The position numbers and the translations under genes are program-made. A stretch of DNA of 64,000 bases. Source: Streptomyces bluensis. GTDB taxonomy: Bacteria; Actinomycetota; Actinomycetes; Streptomycetales; Streptomycetaceae. The stretch is from contig NZ_BMVM01000002.1 of the NCBI RefSeq assembly GCF_014650715.1, positions 1-64,000 on the forward strand. Direction: 5' to 3'. Below, one piece after another: positions 50,415 through 58,820 of the stretch. Every line of letters starts with the position of its first letter. The first letter of the stretch is position 1. The notes beneath the pieces are model-generated. The model was not told where the DNA came from, ran no database searches, and saw only the letters and a list, made by a program, of their open reading frames with translations.

Positions 50415-51185
50415 GTGTCGGCCATGAGCGCGGAAGAAAGACAGCGCGAGATCGTCAAGGCCGCCCGCCGCGCGGGTTCGGTCGACGTCACCAAGCTCGC
50501 CGCCGAACTGGGCGTCGCCAAGGAGACCGTACGGCGCGACCTGCGCGCCCTGGAGGACCACGGCCTGGTCCGCCGCACTCACGGCGGGGCCTATCCGGTG
50601 GAGAGCGCCGGGTTCGAGACGACGCTCGCCTTCCGCGCCACCAGTCACGTCCCCGAGAAGCGGCGGATCGCGACCGCGGCGGCGGAACTGGTCGGGGACG
50701 CCGAGACGGTCTTCGTCGACGAGGGCTTCACCCCGCAGCTCATCGCCGAGGCACTGCCCAGGGACCGGCCACTGACCGTGGTCACCGCCTCCCTCGCCAC
50801 CGCGGGAGCCCTCGCGGAGGCAGGCAACACCACCGTGCTGCTCCTCGGCGGCCGGGTGCGCCCCGGCACCCTCGCCACCGTCGACCACTGGACGACGAAG
50901 ATGCTCTCCGGGTTCGTCGTCGACCTGGCGTACATCGGCGCCAACGGCATCTCCCGCGACCACGGACTCACCACCCCCGACCCCGCGGTCAGCGAGGTCA
51001 AGGCCCAGGCCGTCCGGGCCGCCCGGCGCACGGTCTTCGCCGGCGTGCACACCAAGTTCGGCGCGGTCAGCTTCTGCCGGTTCGCGGACATCGGCGCGCT
51101 GGAGGCGATCGTCACGAGCACGCTGCTGCCCGCGTCCGAGGCCCACCGGTACTCGCTGCTGGGACCCCAGGTCATACGCGTCTGA
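50415..51185 (+). CDS. DeoR/GlpR-family transcriptional regulator
   Basis: 256 residues from the GTG used here. DeoR-type helix-turn-helix (AAELGVAKETVRRDLRALEDHG, core ETVRRDLRALE) and a DeoRC sugar-phosphate sensor domain (FVDEGFTPQLIAEAL, LLLGGRVRPGTLATV, YIGANGISRDHGLTTPD as separate short motifs). GTG 50415 has AGGGAGAG at suitable spacing; ATG 50424 and an upstream ATG 50355 are alternatives. It precedes the polyol-type ABC operon by 115 bases and probably represses it. Confidence 0.9.
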   Translation: MSAMSAEERQREIVKAARRAGSVDVTKLAAELGVAKETVRRDLRALEDHGLVRRTHGGAYPVESAGFETTLAFRATSHVPEKRRIATAAAELVGDAETVFVDEGFTPQLIAEALPRDRPLTVVTASLATAGALAEAGNTTVLLLGGRVRPGTLATVDHWTTKMLSGFVVDLAYIGANGISRDHGLTTPDPAVSEVKAQAVRAARRTVFAGVHTKFGAVSFCRFADIGALEAIVTSTLLPASEAHRYSLLGPQVIRV

Positions 51186-51300
51186 AATCCGAACCGACCC
51201 ACCCCCCTTCGTGCGAAAACCACACCGATTCCCCAGGGCACTCCACGCCCACGTTCTCCTCCTATTACCCCTTATCCCCCCATACGCCCAGGAGCGATCC

Positions 51301-52671
51301 ATGCGAATCCCGAGCCGACGGAGGCCGCGCACCGTGATTGTCGCGGCCGCCGCAGGGACGCTGCTCGCCCCGCTGCTCTCCGGCTGCTGGACCGGAGCCG
51401 GCGGGACGGGTTCCGGCGGCGACTCCATCAACGTACTGATGGTCAACAACCCGCAGATGGTCGAGTTGCAGAAGCTCACCCGCGCCCACTTCACCAAGGA
51501 CACCGGCATCAAGGTGAACTTCACCGTCCTGCCGGAGAACGACGTCCGCGACAAGATCAGCCAGGACTTCGCCAACCAGGCGGGCCAGTACGACGTCGCC
51601 ACACTCAGCAACTACGAGATACCGATCTACGCCCGCAACGACTGGCTGCACGAGATGGACTCGTACGTCGCCAAGGACACCGCCTTCGACGAGAAGGACA
51701 TCCTCGGGCCGATGCGCCAGTCCCTGACCGGCGACGACGGCAAAACGTACGGACAGCCGTTCTACGGCGAATCGTCCTTCCTGATGTACCGCAAGGACGT
51801 GTTCGCCGAGAAGGGGCTGACCATGCCCGAGCAGCCCACCTGGCAGCAGGTGGCGGACCTCGCCGCGAAGGCCGACGGGGCCGAGGACGGCATGAAGGGC
51901 ATCTGCCTGCGGGGACTCCCCGGCTGGGGTGAGGTGATGGCCCCGCTCACCACCGTCGTCAACACCTTCGGCGGCACCTGGTTCGACAAGGACTGGACGG
52001 CGCGCCTCAACTCCCCCGAGTTCCAGAAGGCCACCAAGTTCTACGTCGACCTCGTCCGCGAGCACGGCGAGTCCGGCGCCGCCCAGTCCGGCTTCGCCGA
52101 GTGCCTGAACAACATGACCCAGGGCAAGGTCGCCATGTGGTACGACGCCACGTCCGCGGCCGGCTCCCTGGAGGCCGCGGGGTCCCCGGTCAAGGACAAG
52201 ATCGGCTACGCACCGGCGCCGGTCCAGGAGACGAAGTCCTCCGGCTGGCTCTACACCTGGGCCTGGGGCATCCAGCAGGCGTCCAGGAACCCCGACAAAG
52301 CCTGGGAGTTCGTCTCCTGGGCGTCCAGCAAGGAGTACGAGCAGCTGGTCGGCGACCAGATCGGCTGGTCCAACGTGCCCGCGGGCAAGCGGGCGTCGAC
52401 CTACACGAACCCGGCCTACGTCAAGGAGGCCTCCGCCTTCCAGGAGATGACGAAGGAGGCCATCGAGGGCGCCCGGCCCACCGACCCGGGAGTGCAGCCC
52501 CGCCCCGCGCCCGGCATCCAGTTCGTCGGCATCCCCGAGTTCACCGACCTCGGCACCAAGGTCTCCCAGGAGATCAGCGCGGCCATCGCCGGACGCCAGT
52601 CCGTCGAGTCGGCCCTGAAGAAGGCGCAGGCGCTCGCCGAGCAGATCTCCGAGGAGTACGAGGGACGATGA
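51301..52671 (+). CDS. Sugar/polyol ABC transporter, substrate-binding lipoprotein
   Basis: 456 residues with a lipobox LLSGC. SBP family 1 protein; motifs such as VNNPQMVELQKLT, WASSKEYEQL and RPAPGIQFVGIPEF point to the sorbitol/mannitol (SmoE-like) group. ATG after AGGAGCG. It overlaps the first permease gene (ATGA). With the permeases and the zinc dehydrogenase it forms a polyol uptake and oxidation unit. Confidence 0.9.
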   Translation: MRIPSRRRPRTVIVAAAAGTLLAPLLSGCWTGAGGTGSGGDSINVLMVNNPQMVELQKLTRAHFTKDTGIKVNFTVLPENDVRDKISQDFANQAGQYDVATLSNYEIPIYARNDWLHEMDSYVAKDTAFDEKDILGPMRQSLTGDDGKTYGQPFYGESSFLMYRKDVFAEKGLTMPEQPTWQQVADLAAKADGAEDGMKGICLRGLPGWGEVMAPLTTVVNTFGGTWFDKDWTARLNSPEFQKATKFYVDLVREHGESGAAQSGFAECLNNMTQGKVAMWYDATSAAGSLEAAGSPVKDKIGYAPAPVQETKSSGWLYTWAWGIQQASRNPDKAWEFVSWASSKEYEQLVGDQIGWSNVPAGKRASTYTNPAYVKEASAFQEMTKEAIEGARPTDPGVQPRPAPGIQFVGIPEFTDLGTKVSQEISAAIAGRQSVESALKKAQALAEQISEEYEGR

Positions 52672-53609
52672 CCGCGACCACGACAGCACCGATGGCCACA
52701 GCGGGCCCCGCGCAGACGGCGGGCAAACCCGCGACGCGCCTGCGCGCCTGGGCCACCAGGGGCCCGCTCCTCCCCGCCCTGATCTTCATGATCGCCGTGA
52801 CCCAGCTGCCGTTCGTGGCGACGCTGGTGATCTCCTTCTTCGACTGGAACTCCCTCTACCCCGACGCGCGCAGCTTCGCGGGCTTCGCCAACTACCAACA
52901 GGTCCTGACCGACGCGGACCTGCGCCGCTCGGTCTGGACGACGGTCCTCCTCACGGTCACCGTGGTCCTGGCCAGCCTGGTGCTCGGCCTCGGCCTCGCC
53001 CTGCTCCTGGACCGCCGCTTCCGGGGCCGGGGCATCGTCCGCACCCTCCTGATCGCCCCCTTCCTGGTGGTCCCCGTGGCCGCGGCCCTGCTCTGGAAGC
53101 ATGTGCTCTTCAACCCCGAATACGGCCTGCTCAACGGCCTGTTGCACTACGTCGGCGGCCCGCAGCCGGACTGGATCTCCAACACCCCGCTGCTCGCGAT
53201 CGAGGCCTCCCTGATCTGGCAGTGGACGCCGTTCATGATGCTGATCCTGCTGGCGGGGCTGCAGAGCCGCGACCACCAGCAGATCGAGGCCGCCCGCGTG
53301 GACGGCGCGAGCGACTGGCAGATCTTCCGCCACCTCACGCTGCCGCACCTGCGCCGGTACCTGGAACTGGGCGCCCTGCTCGGCTCGATCTACATCGTCC
53401 AGAACTTCGACGCGGTCTTCACCATCACCTCAGGCGGCCTGGGCACGGCGAACCTCCCCTACACCGTGTACCAGACCTTCTACCAGGCCCACGAGAACGG
53501 CCTCGCCTCAGCCGCGGGCGTCCTTGTCGTCATCGGTTCGATCATCATCGCGACGTTCGCGCTGCGCGTGGTCTCGTCGCTGTTCCGCGAGGAGGCGTCC
53601 CGCGCATGA
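52668..53609 (+). CDS. Sugar/polyol ABC transporter permease (SmoF-like)
   Basis: 313 residues, six membrane spans, with the EAA loop IEAARVDGASDWQIFRHLTLP (core EAARVDGASDW). Overlaps its neighbours by 4 bases on both sides. Forms the channel with the next gene's product. Confidence 0.93.
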   Translation: MTATTTAPMATAGPAQTAGKPATRLRAWATRGPLLPALIFMIAVTQLPFVATLVISFFDWNSLYPDARSFAGFANYQQVLTDADLRRSVWTTVLLTVTVVLASLVLGLGLALLLDRRFRGRGIVRTLLIAPFLVVPVAAALLWKHVLFNPEYGLLNGLLHYVGGPQPDWISNTPLLAIEASLIWQWTPFMMLILLAGLQSRDHQQIEAARVDGASDWQIFRHLTLPHLRRYLELGALLGSIYIVQNFDAVFTITSGGLGTANLPYTVYQTFYQAHENGLASAAGVLVVIGSIIIATFALRVVSSLFREEASRA

Positions 53610-54460
53610 GTACCGCGAGCGCTGCACCTGTACGTTCCCGGCGCGTCCGGGGAGCGGGCCTGGGAGTGGCCGCCTGGCTGATCGGCCTGCTGTTCTTCCT
53701 CCCCATCGCCTGGATGGCCCTGACGTCCTTCCACTCGGAGGCGGACGCGGCGACCAACCCGCCGTCCTGGGCGGCGGCCCTCACCCTCGACGGCTACCGC
53801 GAGTTCTTCGGCGTGGGCGGCGGCGCGAGCCCGTGGCCCGCGCTCATCAACTCCACAGTGGCGTCACTGGCGTCGACGCTGTGCGTCCTGCTGCTGGCCC
53901 TGCCCGCGGCGTACGCGCTGTCGATCCGCCCGGTGAAGAAATGGACGGACGTCCTCTTCTTCTTCCTGTCGACGAAGATGCTGCCGGTGGTGGCGGGCCT
54001 GCTCCCCATCTATCTCTTCGCCAAGAGCACGGACTTCCTGGACAACATCTGGCTGCTGGTCATCCTCTACACGTCGATGAACCTGCCGATCGCCGTCTGG
54101 ATGATGCAGTCGTTCCTGGCGGAGGTGCCCGTGGCGGTCATCGAGGCCGCGCACCTGGACGGCGCGCGGCTTCCGACGATCCTCGCACGCGTGGTGGCGC
54201 CGATCGCGGCGCCGGGCATCGCGGCGACCGCACTGATCTGCTTCATCTTCAGCTGGAACGAACTGCTCTTCGCACGCGTGCTGACGGGCGTCGTCGCCGA
54301 AACGGCCCCCGTCTTCCTGACCGGCTTCATCACCAGCCAGGGCCTGTTCCTGGCGAAGGTGTGCGCCGCGTCGCTCGTCATCTCCCTGCCGGTGCTCGCC
54401 GCGGGGTTCGCCGCCCAGGACAAACTCGTCCAGGGCCTGTCGTTGGGAGCCGTGAAATGA
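53606..54460 (+). CDS. Sugar/polyol ABC transporter permease (SmoG-like)
   Basis: 284 residues, six spans, EAA loop IEAAHLDGARLPTILARVV (core EAAHLDGARL). The stop overlaps the start of the dehydrogenase gene as ATGA. No ATPase follows, so it depends on a shared ATPase such as MsiK encoded elsewhere. Confidence 0.93.
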   Translation: MSTASAAPVRSRRVRGAGLGVAAWLIGLLFFLPIAWMALTSFHSEADAATNPPSWAAALTLDGYREFFGVGGGASPWPALINSTVASLASTLCVLLLALPAAYALSIRPVKKWTDVLFFFLSTKMLPVVAGLLPIYLFAKSTDFLDNIWLLVILYTSMNLPIAVWMMQSFLAEVPVAVIEAAHLDGARLPTILARVVAPIAAPGIAATALICFIFSWNELLFARVLTGVVAETAPVFLTGFITSQGLFLAKVCAASLVISLPVLAAGFAAQDKLVQGLSLGAVK

Positions 54461-55446
54461 AGGCCGCCGTCATCGAGTCCGTGGGCAAGGCTGTCGTCTC
54501 CGAGGTCCCGGACCCGACACCCGGTCCTCGTGAGGTCGTCGTCGAGGTGGCGGCCTGCGGCCTGTGCGGTACCGACCTGCACATTCTCCAGGGCGAGTTC
54601 GCGCCGAAGCTGCCCATCGTGCCGGGGCACGAGTTCGCCGGCGAGGTCGTCGGCGTGGGAGCCGAGGTCACGGAGGTGTCGGTCGGCGACCGGGTGGCGG
54701 TGGACCCGTCGCTGTACTGCTACGAGTGCCGGTACTGCCGCAACGGCCACAACAACCTCTGCGAACGCTGGGCCGCGATCGGGGTGACCACGGCGGGCGG
54801 TGCGGCACAGTACGCGGTGGCGCCGGTGGCGAACTGCGTACGGCTCCCCGAGCACATCCGCACCCAGGACGCGGCCCTGATCGAGCCCCTGTCCTGCGCG
54901 GTCCGCGGCTACGACGTGCTCCAGTCCCGTCTGGGCGCGCACGTGCTGATCTACGGCTCGGGGACGATGGGGCTGATGATGCTGGAGCTCGCGAAGCGTA
55001 CGGGGGCGGCCAGTGTGGACATGGTGGACGTGAACCCGTCCCGCCTGGAGACGGCCAGGAAGCTGGGCGTTTCGTCCTCCGCGGCGAACCCCGACGAACT
55101 GGACCGGCCACAGGGCTGGGACGTGGTGGTGGACGCGACGGGGAACGCCGCCGCGATCCAGGACGGCCTGGACCGGGTGGCCAAGGCCGGGACGTTCCTC
55201 CAGTTCGGGGTGGCGGACTACGCGACCCGGGTGACGATCGATCCGTACCGCATCTACAACCAGGAGATCACCATCACGGGTTCGATGGCGGTACTGCACA
55301 GCTTCGAGCGGGCGGCCGAACTCTTCGCGGCGGGTGTCCTCGACCCCGAGATCTTCATCAGCGACCGTCTGCCCCTGACGAGCTACCCCCAGGCACTGGA
55401 ACAGTTCGCGTCCGGGGTGGGGAGGAAGATCGTGGTGGTGCCGTAA
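54457..55446 (+). CDS. Zinc-dependent alcohol/polyol dehydrogenase
   Basis: 329-residue medium-chain dehydrogenase. Catalytic zinc ligands are in CGLCGTDLH and GHEFAGE; the structural zinc lobe is CYECRYCRNGHNNLC. The Rossmann fold has GSGTMGLM and an Asp after it (VDVNPSR), which favours NAD. By context it oxidises the polyol imported by the adjacent ABC system, for example sorbitol, mannitol or arabitol to a ketose. Confidence 0.9.
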   Translation: MKAAVIESVGKAVVSEVPDPTPGPREVVVEVAACGLCGTDLHILQGEFAPKLPIVPGHEFAGEVVGVGAEVTEVSVGDRVAVDPSLYCYECRYCRNGHNNLCERWAAIGVTTAGGAAQYAVAPVANCVRLPEHIRTQDAALIEPLSCAVRGYDVLQSRLGAHVLIYGSGTMGLMMLELAKRTGAASVDMVDVNPSRLETARKLGVSSSAANPDELDRPQGWDVVVDATGNAAAIQDGLDRVAKAGTFLQFGVADYATRVTIDPYRIYNQEITITGSMAVLHSFERAAELFAAGVLDPEIFISDRLPLTSYPQALEQFASGVGRKIVVVP

Positions 55447-55471
55447 GGCCGGCCGGGCGGGGCGGTTCCAG

Positions 55472-55512
55472 CAAACGCCGGAGGGGCTGACTGTCAGCCC
55501 GTCCGGCGGTTG
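55472..55512 (+). terminator. Long hairpin terminator after the polyol operon
   Basis: Twenty-base arms (55472-55491 with 55493-55512) pair at 18 of 20 positions around a single T. It is followed by a second 10-bp hairpin (55544-55553 with 55558-55567, loop GGCA) belonging to the dispersed 70-bp repeat. Confidence 0.85.
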
Positions 55513-55565
55513 AGGACGAGGCCGTTCAAGCCGACAAGCGGGGGTCTGGGGGCGGCAGCCCCCAG
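55496..55565. repeat. Dispersed 70-bp repeat, copy 2
   Basis: Same block as 484-553, differing at 4 of 70 positions and ending in the same CTGGGGGC/GCCCCCAG hairpin. It follows the last gene of the polyol operon. Confidence 0.88.
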
Positions 55566-55636
55566 ACCTGACCCGAACGGCCTCTGGGCAAGCGAGGGTA
55601 AGGGAACGGTAAAGCGGGCTGGATCGTTCACCCGGC

Positions 55637-56827
55637 ATGACAGCTATGACCCCCGGCTCGAACATCCCTCTCCCCACCGCCCGCGTGACGGTGGACGTCG
55701 CCGCCCCGGTGCGGCTCGACGTATCGGGCCTGCTGCTCACCGCCGACGGCAAGGTGCGCTCCGACGACGACTTCATCTTCTACAACCAGCCCTCAGGTCC
55801 CGGCGTGACGTACCGCTCCGGCGGCGGTACCAGCCCCGACGCGATCACGGTCGACACCACCGCCGTCCCCCCGGGCATCGAGAAGATCGTGGTCACCGCG
55901 AGCCCGGACGCCGCGGGCCAGAGCTTCCAGGGCATCGAACCCACGGCGACGATTCGCAACGCGGACGACAACTCCGTCCTGGCCACCTTCACCCCGCCCC
56001 AGCTCGGCACGGAGACGGCCCTGGTGGTCGTCGAGATCTACCTGCGCAACGGCGCGTGGAAGGCCCGAGCGGTCGGCCAGGGGTACGCCAACGGCCTGGC
56101 GGGCATCGCGACGGACTTCGGCGTGACGGTCGAGGAACCGGCCCCCACGCCCGCCCAGGCGCCCGCCGCCCCGCCCATGGCCCCCGGGGTCACCACGCCC
56201 CCGCCCCCTGCCGCGCCCCCGGCGCCCGCCGCCCCGCCCCCGGGCACCGGCAAGATCAACCTCGACAAGGGGCGCGTCAGCCTCCAGAAGAACCAGACGG
56301 TGTCCCTGGTCAAGGGCGGCCGCCCGCTGCTCTCCCAGGTCAAGATGGGCCTCGGCTGGGAGCCGGCGTACCGGGGCAAGGACATCGACCTGGACGCCTC
56401 GGTCATCGCGTACGGCCCGCAGCGCAACCACATCGACAGCTGCTACTTCGGCAAACTCCAGATCCTGAACGGCGCGATCCGTCACGCCGGCGACAACCTC
56501 ACGGGTGAGGGCGGAGGTGACGACGAGGTGATCACGGTCGACCTCGGCCGGCTCCCCCAGGAGGTCAGCGGTCTGGTCTTCACGGTCAACTCCTTCTCCG
56601 GGCAGAAGTTCACCGAGGTCGCCAAGGCCTACTGCCGCCTCCTGGACGCCGCGACCGGTGAGGAGCTGGTCCGCTTCGACCTCACCAACGCCGAGGCGCA
56701 GACCGGTGTGATGATGGCGAAGATGATCCGCCAGTTCTCCGGCGAGTGGGAGATGACGGCGATGGGCGACTTCGTGAAGTCCCGCACGGTGAAGGGGATG
56801 GTCAAGCCGGCGGCCCAGGCCCTCTAG
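55637..56827 (+). CDS. TerD-family protein with two TerD-like domains
   Basis: 396 residues. The N-terminal TerD-like domain (about 15-165) contains DDDFIFYNQP and AVPPGIEKIVVTAS. A Pro/Ala-rich linker follows (about 170-210). The C-terminal TerD domain (about 215-390) contains LGWEPAYRGKDIDLDASVI and calcium-binding-type acidic residues such as GEGGGDDEVITVDL. TerD proteins bind Ca2+ and are linked to tellurite, stress and chemical-defence phenotypes; Streptomyces carries several copies. Single gene with its own terminator downstream. An ATG three codons in is possible as the start. Confidence 0.9.
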   Translation: MTAMTPGSNIPLPTARVTVDVAAPVRLDVSGLLLTADGKVRSDDDFIFYNQPSGPGVTYRSGGGTSPDAITVDTTAVPPGIEKIVVTASPDAAGQSFQGIEPTATIRNADDNSVLATFTPPQLGTETALVVVEIYLRNGAWKARAVGQGYANGLAGIATDFGVTVEEPAPTPAQAPAAPPMAPGVTTPPPPAAPPAPAAPPPGTGKINLDKGRVSLQKNQTVSLVKGGRPLLSQVKMGLGWEPAYRGKDIDLDASVIAYGPQRNHIDSCYFGKLQILNGAIRHAGDNLTGEGGGDDEVITVDLGRLPQEVSGLVFTVNSFSGQKFTEVAKAYCRLLDAATGEELVRFDLTNAEAQTGVMMAKMIRQFSGEWEMTAMGDFVKSRTVKGMVKPAAQAL

Positions 56828-56872
56828 CCATTTCCTCAGCCGCCCAGCCACCCCACCCCACTACGACGTCCG

Positions 56873-56897
56873 GGGCGCCCCCACTGCGGGGGCGCCC
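56873..56897. terminator. Terminator between TerD and sugar permease genes
   Basis: A perfect 10-bp stem GGGCGCCCCC with GGGGGCGCCC and a five-base ACTGC loop, between convergent genes. Confidence 0.85.
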
Positions 56898-56934
56898 GGC
56901 GCGTACCGCCGCGTCCGTCCGGGGCGTCGTACCC

Positions 56935-57807
56935 CTACATCTTCGTCGCCCCCGCGGCCAGGTCCCTCAGGAAGTGCCGCGCCCCGATCAGGAACACGAC
57001 GATCAGCGGGATCACACTCATCAGCGCCCCGGCCATCACGAGGGAGTAGTCGGAGTTGTACAGGACGTTGAGGTTCGCGAGGGCGACCTGAAGGGTGACC
57101 TTGTCCGGGTTGATCATGACGACCAGGGGCCAGATGTAGTCGTTCCAGAGGCCGATGAAGGTGAAGATGCCGAGGAAGGCGAGCGCCGGCCGGAACAGCG
57201 GCAGTGCCACCGTCCAGTACAGCCGGAAGAAACCGGCGCCGTCGATCCGTCCGGCGTCCAGCAGTTCGTCGGGCAGCGAGTTCTGGGCGTACTGACGCAT
57301 CCAGAAGATGCCGAAGGCGTTGGCCGCGCTGGGGATGATCAGTGCGTTCAGCGAACCGGCCCACCCGAACTCGGCCATGGTGACGAACTGCGGCACCAGG
57401 GAGAGCTGAGCGGGAATCATGTACGTGACCAGGAGCATGCCGAAGAGGAACTTCTTGCCCGGGAACTCGTACTTGGCGAAGGCGAACGCGGCCAGCGAGT
57501 CGAAGAACAGCACCAGCGCGGTCCCGAGCACGGCGACGACGATCGTGTTGAAGAGGGAGCCGAAGAAGTCGACGGTGTCGAGCACGCGCCGCATGTTGTC
57601 CAGCAGGTGCGGGCCCGGTACGAGCTTGGGCGGGTAGCGGTAGATGTCCTGGGTGGTGCCGGAGGCCATCACCACCAGCCAGTAGAAGGGGAACAGCGAG
57701 ATCAGCACGCCCAGGAGCAGCGCCGCGCGGACGCAGATCCGGGTGAGCCTGCTGCCGGAGCCGATGCCGATGCCCGCGTTGCTGGTCGTCCTGTCGTCAG
57801 CGGCCAT
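56935..57807 (-). CDS. Sugar ABC transporter permease (MalG-like)
   Basis: 290 residues, six spans, EAA-type loop LLDAGRIDGAGFFRLYWTVALP (core DAGRIDGAGFF). It overlaps the partner permease gene by 11 bases. Last gene of a three-gene importer under LacI-type control. Confidence 0.93.
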   Translation of the reverse strand: MAADDRTTSNAGIGIGSGSRLTRICVRAALLLGVLISLFPFYWLVVMASGTTQDIYRYPPKLVPGPHLLDNMRRVLDTVDFFGSLFNTIVVAVLGTALVLFFDSLAAFAFAKYEFPGKKFLFGMLLVTYMIPAQLSLVPQFVTMAEFGWAGSLNALIIPSAANAFGIFWMRQYAQNSLPDELLDAGRIDGAGFFRLYWTVALPLFRPALAFLGIFTFIGLWNDYIWPLVVMINPDKVTLQVALANLNVLYNSDYSLVMAGALMSVIPLIVVFLIGARHFLRDLAAGATKM

Positions 57808-58819
57808 CGCGGACCCCCTTGCGTCGCAGCAGACCGGCGATGCCGGGGCGGCGGTCGTCGCGGTCGGAGCCCGACACCAGCCGCCAGTTGATGATCGTGA
57901 AGATCGCGATGATCGCGAAGAGGAGCCAGCCCATGGCCGCCCCGTAGCCGAACTGGTGCTCCTTGAAGGCCTTCTGCCACAGATAGAGCACGATGGTCAT
58001 CCCTTCCTGGCCGGGTCCGCCCGTGCTTCCGATGTCGGTCGACTGGAAGAGCACCTGCGACTCGGTGAAGATCTGCAGGCCGTTGATGGTGGAGGTGACG
58101 GCGGCGAAGAGGATCACCGGGCGCAGTTGCGGCGCCACGACCCGGAAGAGGGTCTGCCGGCTGTTCGCGCCGTCGACGCGGGCGGCCTCGAAGTGTTCGG
58201 TGGGGATGGCCTGGAGGCCCGCCAGGAAGATCAGGGCGTTGTAACCGACCCACCGCCAGATGATCATGATGGCGACGGACGACTTGATGCCCCACTCCGA
58301 GGACAGCCAGCCGACCCCGTCGAGGCCGACGGCCCTGAGCACCGAGTTCGCCAGGCCCGCCTGGGCGAAGACCGAGCCGAAGACGATGGTCATGGCGACC
58401 ATCGAGGTGACGTTGGGGATGAAGTACGCGACCCGGTACGCGCCGGTGAAGCGGACCTGCGAGTGCAGCAGGAACGCGAGCACCAGGGCGAGGAACAGCA
58501 TCGGCACCGTGGACAGGAACCAGATCTGGAAGGTGTTGAGCACCGAGTGCCAGAACACCGAGTCCTGGAGCAGCCAGCCGTACTGCTTCAGGCCGACGAA
58601 CCGCATGTCGCCGATGCCGTCCCAGTCCTGGAAGGACAGGTAGAGGGAGTAGAGCACCGGGAAGGTGCCGAAGACGGCGAACAGCACATAGAACGGGGAG
58701 ACGGCGAGGAGCGGCGGAACATGGCGCCTGCGTCCGCCCGGGGCGGTGGACCGGCCCCGGCGGGAGGCCCGCCGCTCGTCTGCCGCCGGCGCGCCCGTCG
58801 GGTCGAGAACGGTGGCCAT
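57797..58819 (-). CDS. Sugar ABC transporter permease (MalF-like)
   Basis: 340 residues, with a long basic, Ala/Arg-rich cytosolic start before six spans, and the EAA loop FEAARVDGANSRQTLFRVV (core EAARVDGANSR). Starts one base after the binding-protein stop codon. Confidence 0.93.
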   Translation of the reverse strand: MATVLDPTGAPAADERRASRRGRSTAPGGRRRHVPPLLAVSPFYVLFAVFGTFPVLYSLYLSFQDWDGIGDMRFVGLKQYGWLLQDSVFWHSVLNTFQIWFLSTVPMLFLALVLAFLLHSQVRFTGAYRVAYFIPNVTSMVAMTIVFGSVFAQAGLANSVLRAVGLDGVGWLSSEWGIKSSVAIMIIWRWVGYNALIFLAGLQAIPTEHFEAARVDGANSRQTLFRVVAPQLRPVILFAAVTSTINGLQIFTESQVLFQSTDIGSTGGPGQEGMTIVLYLWQKAFKEHQFGYGAAMGWLLFAIIAIFTIINWRLVSGSDRDDRRPGIAGLLRRKGVRDGR

Positions 58820-58820
58820 G

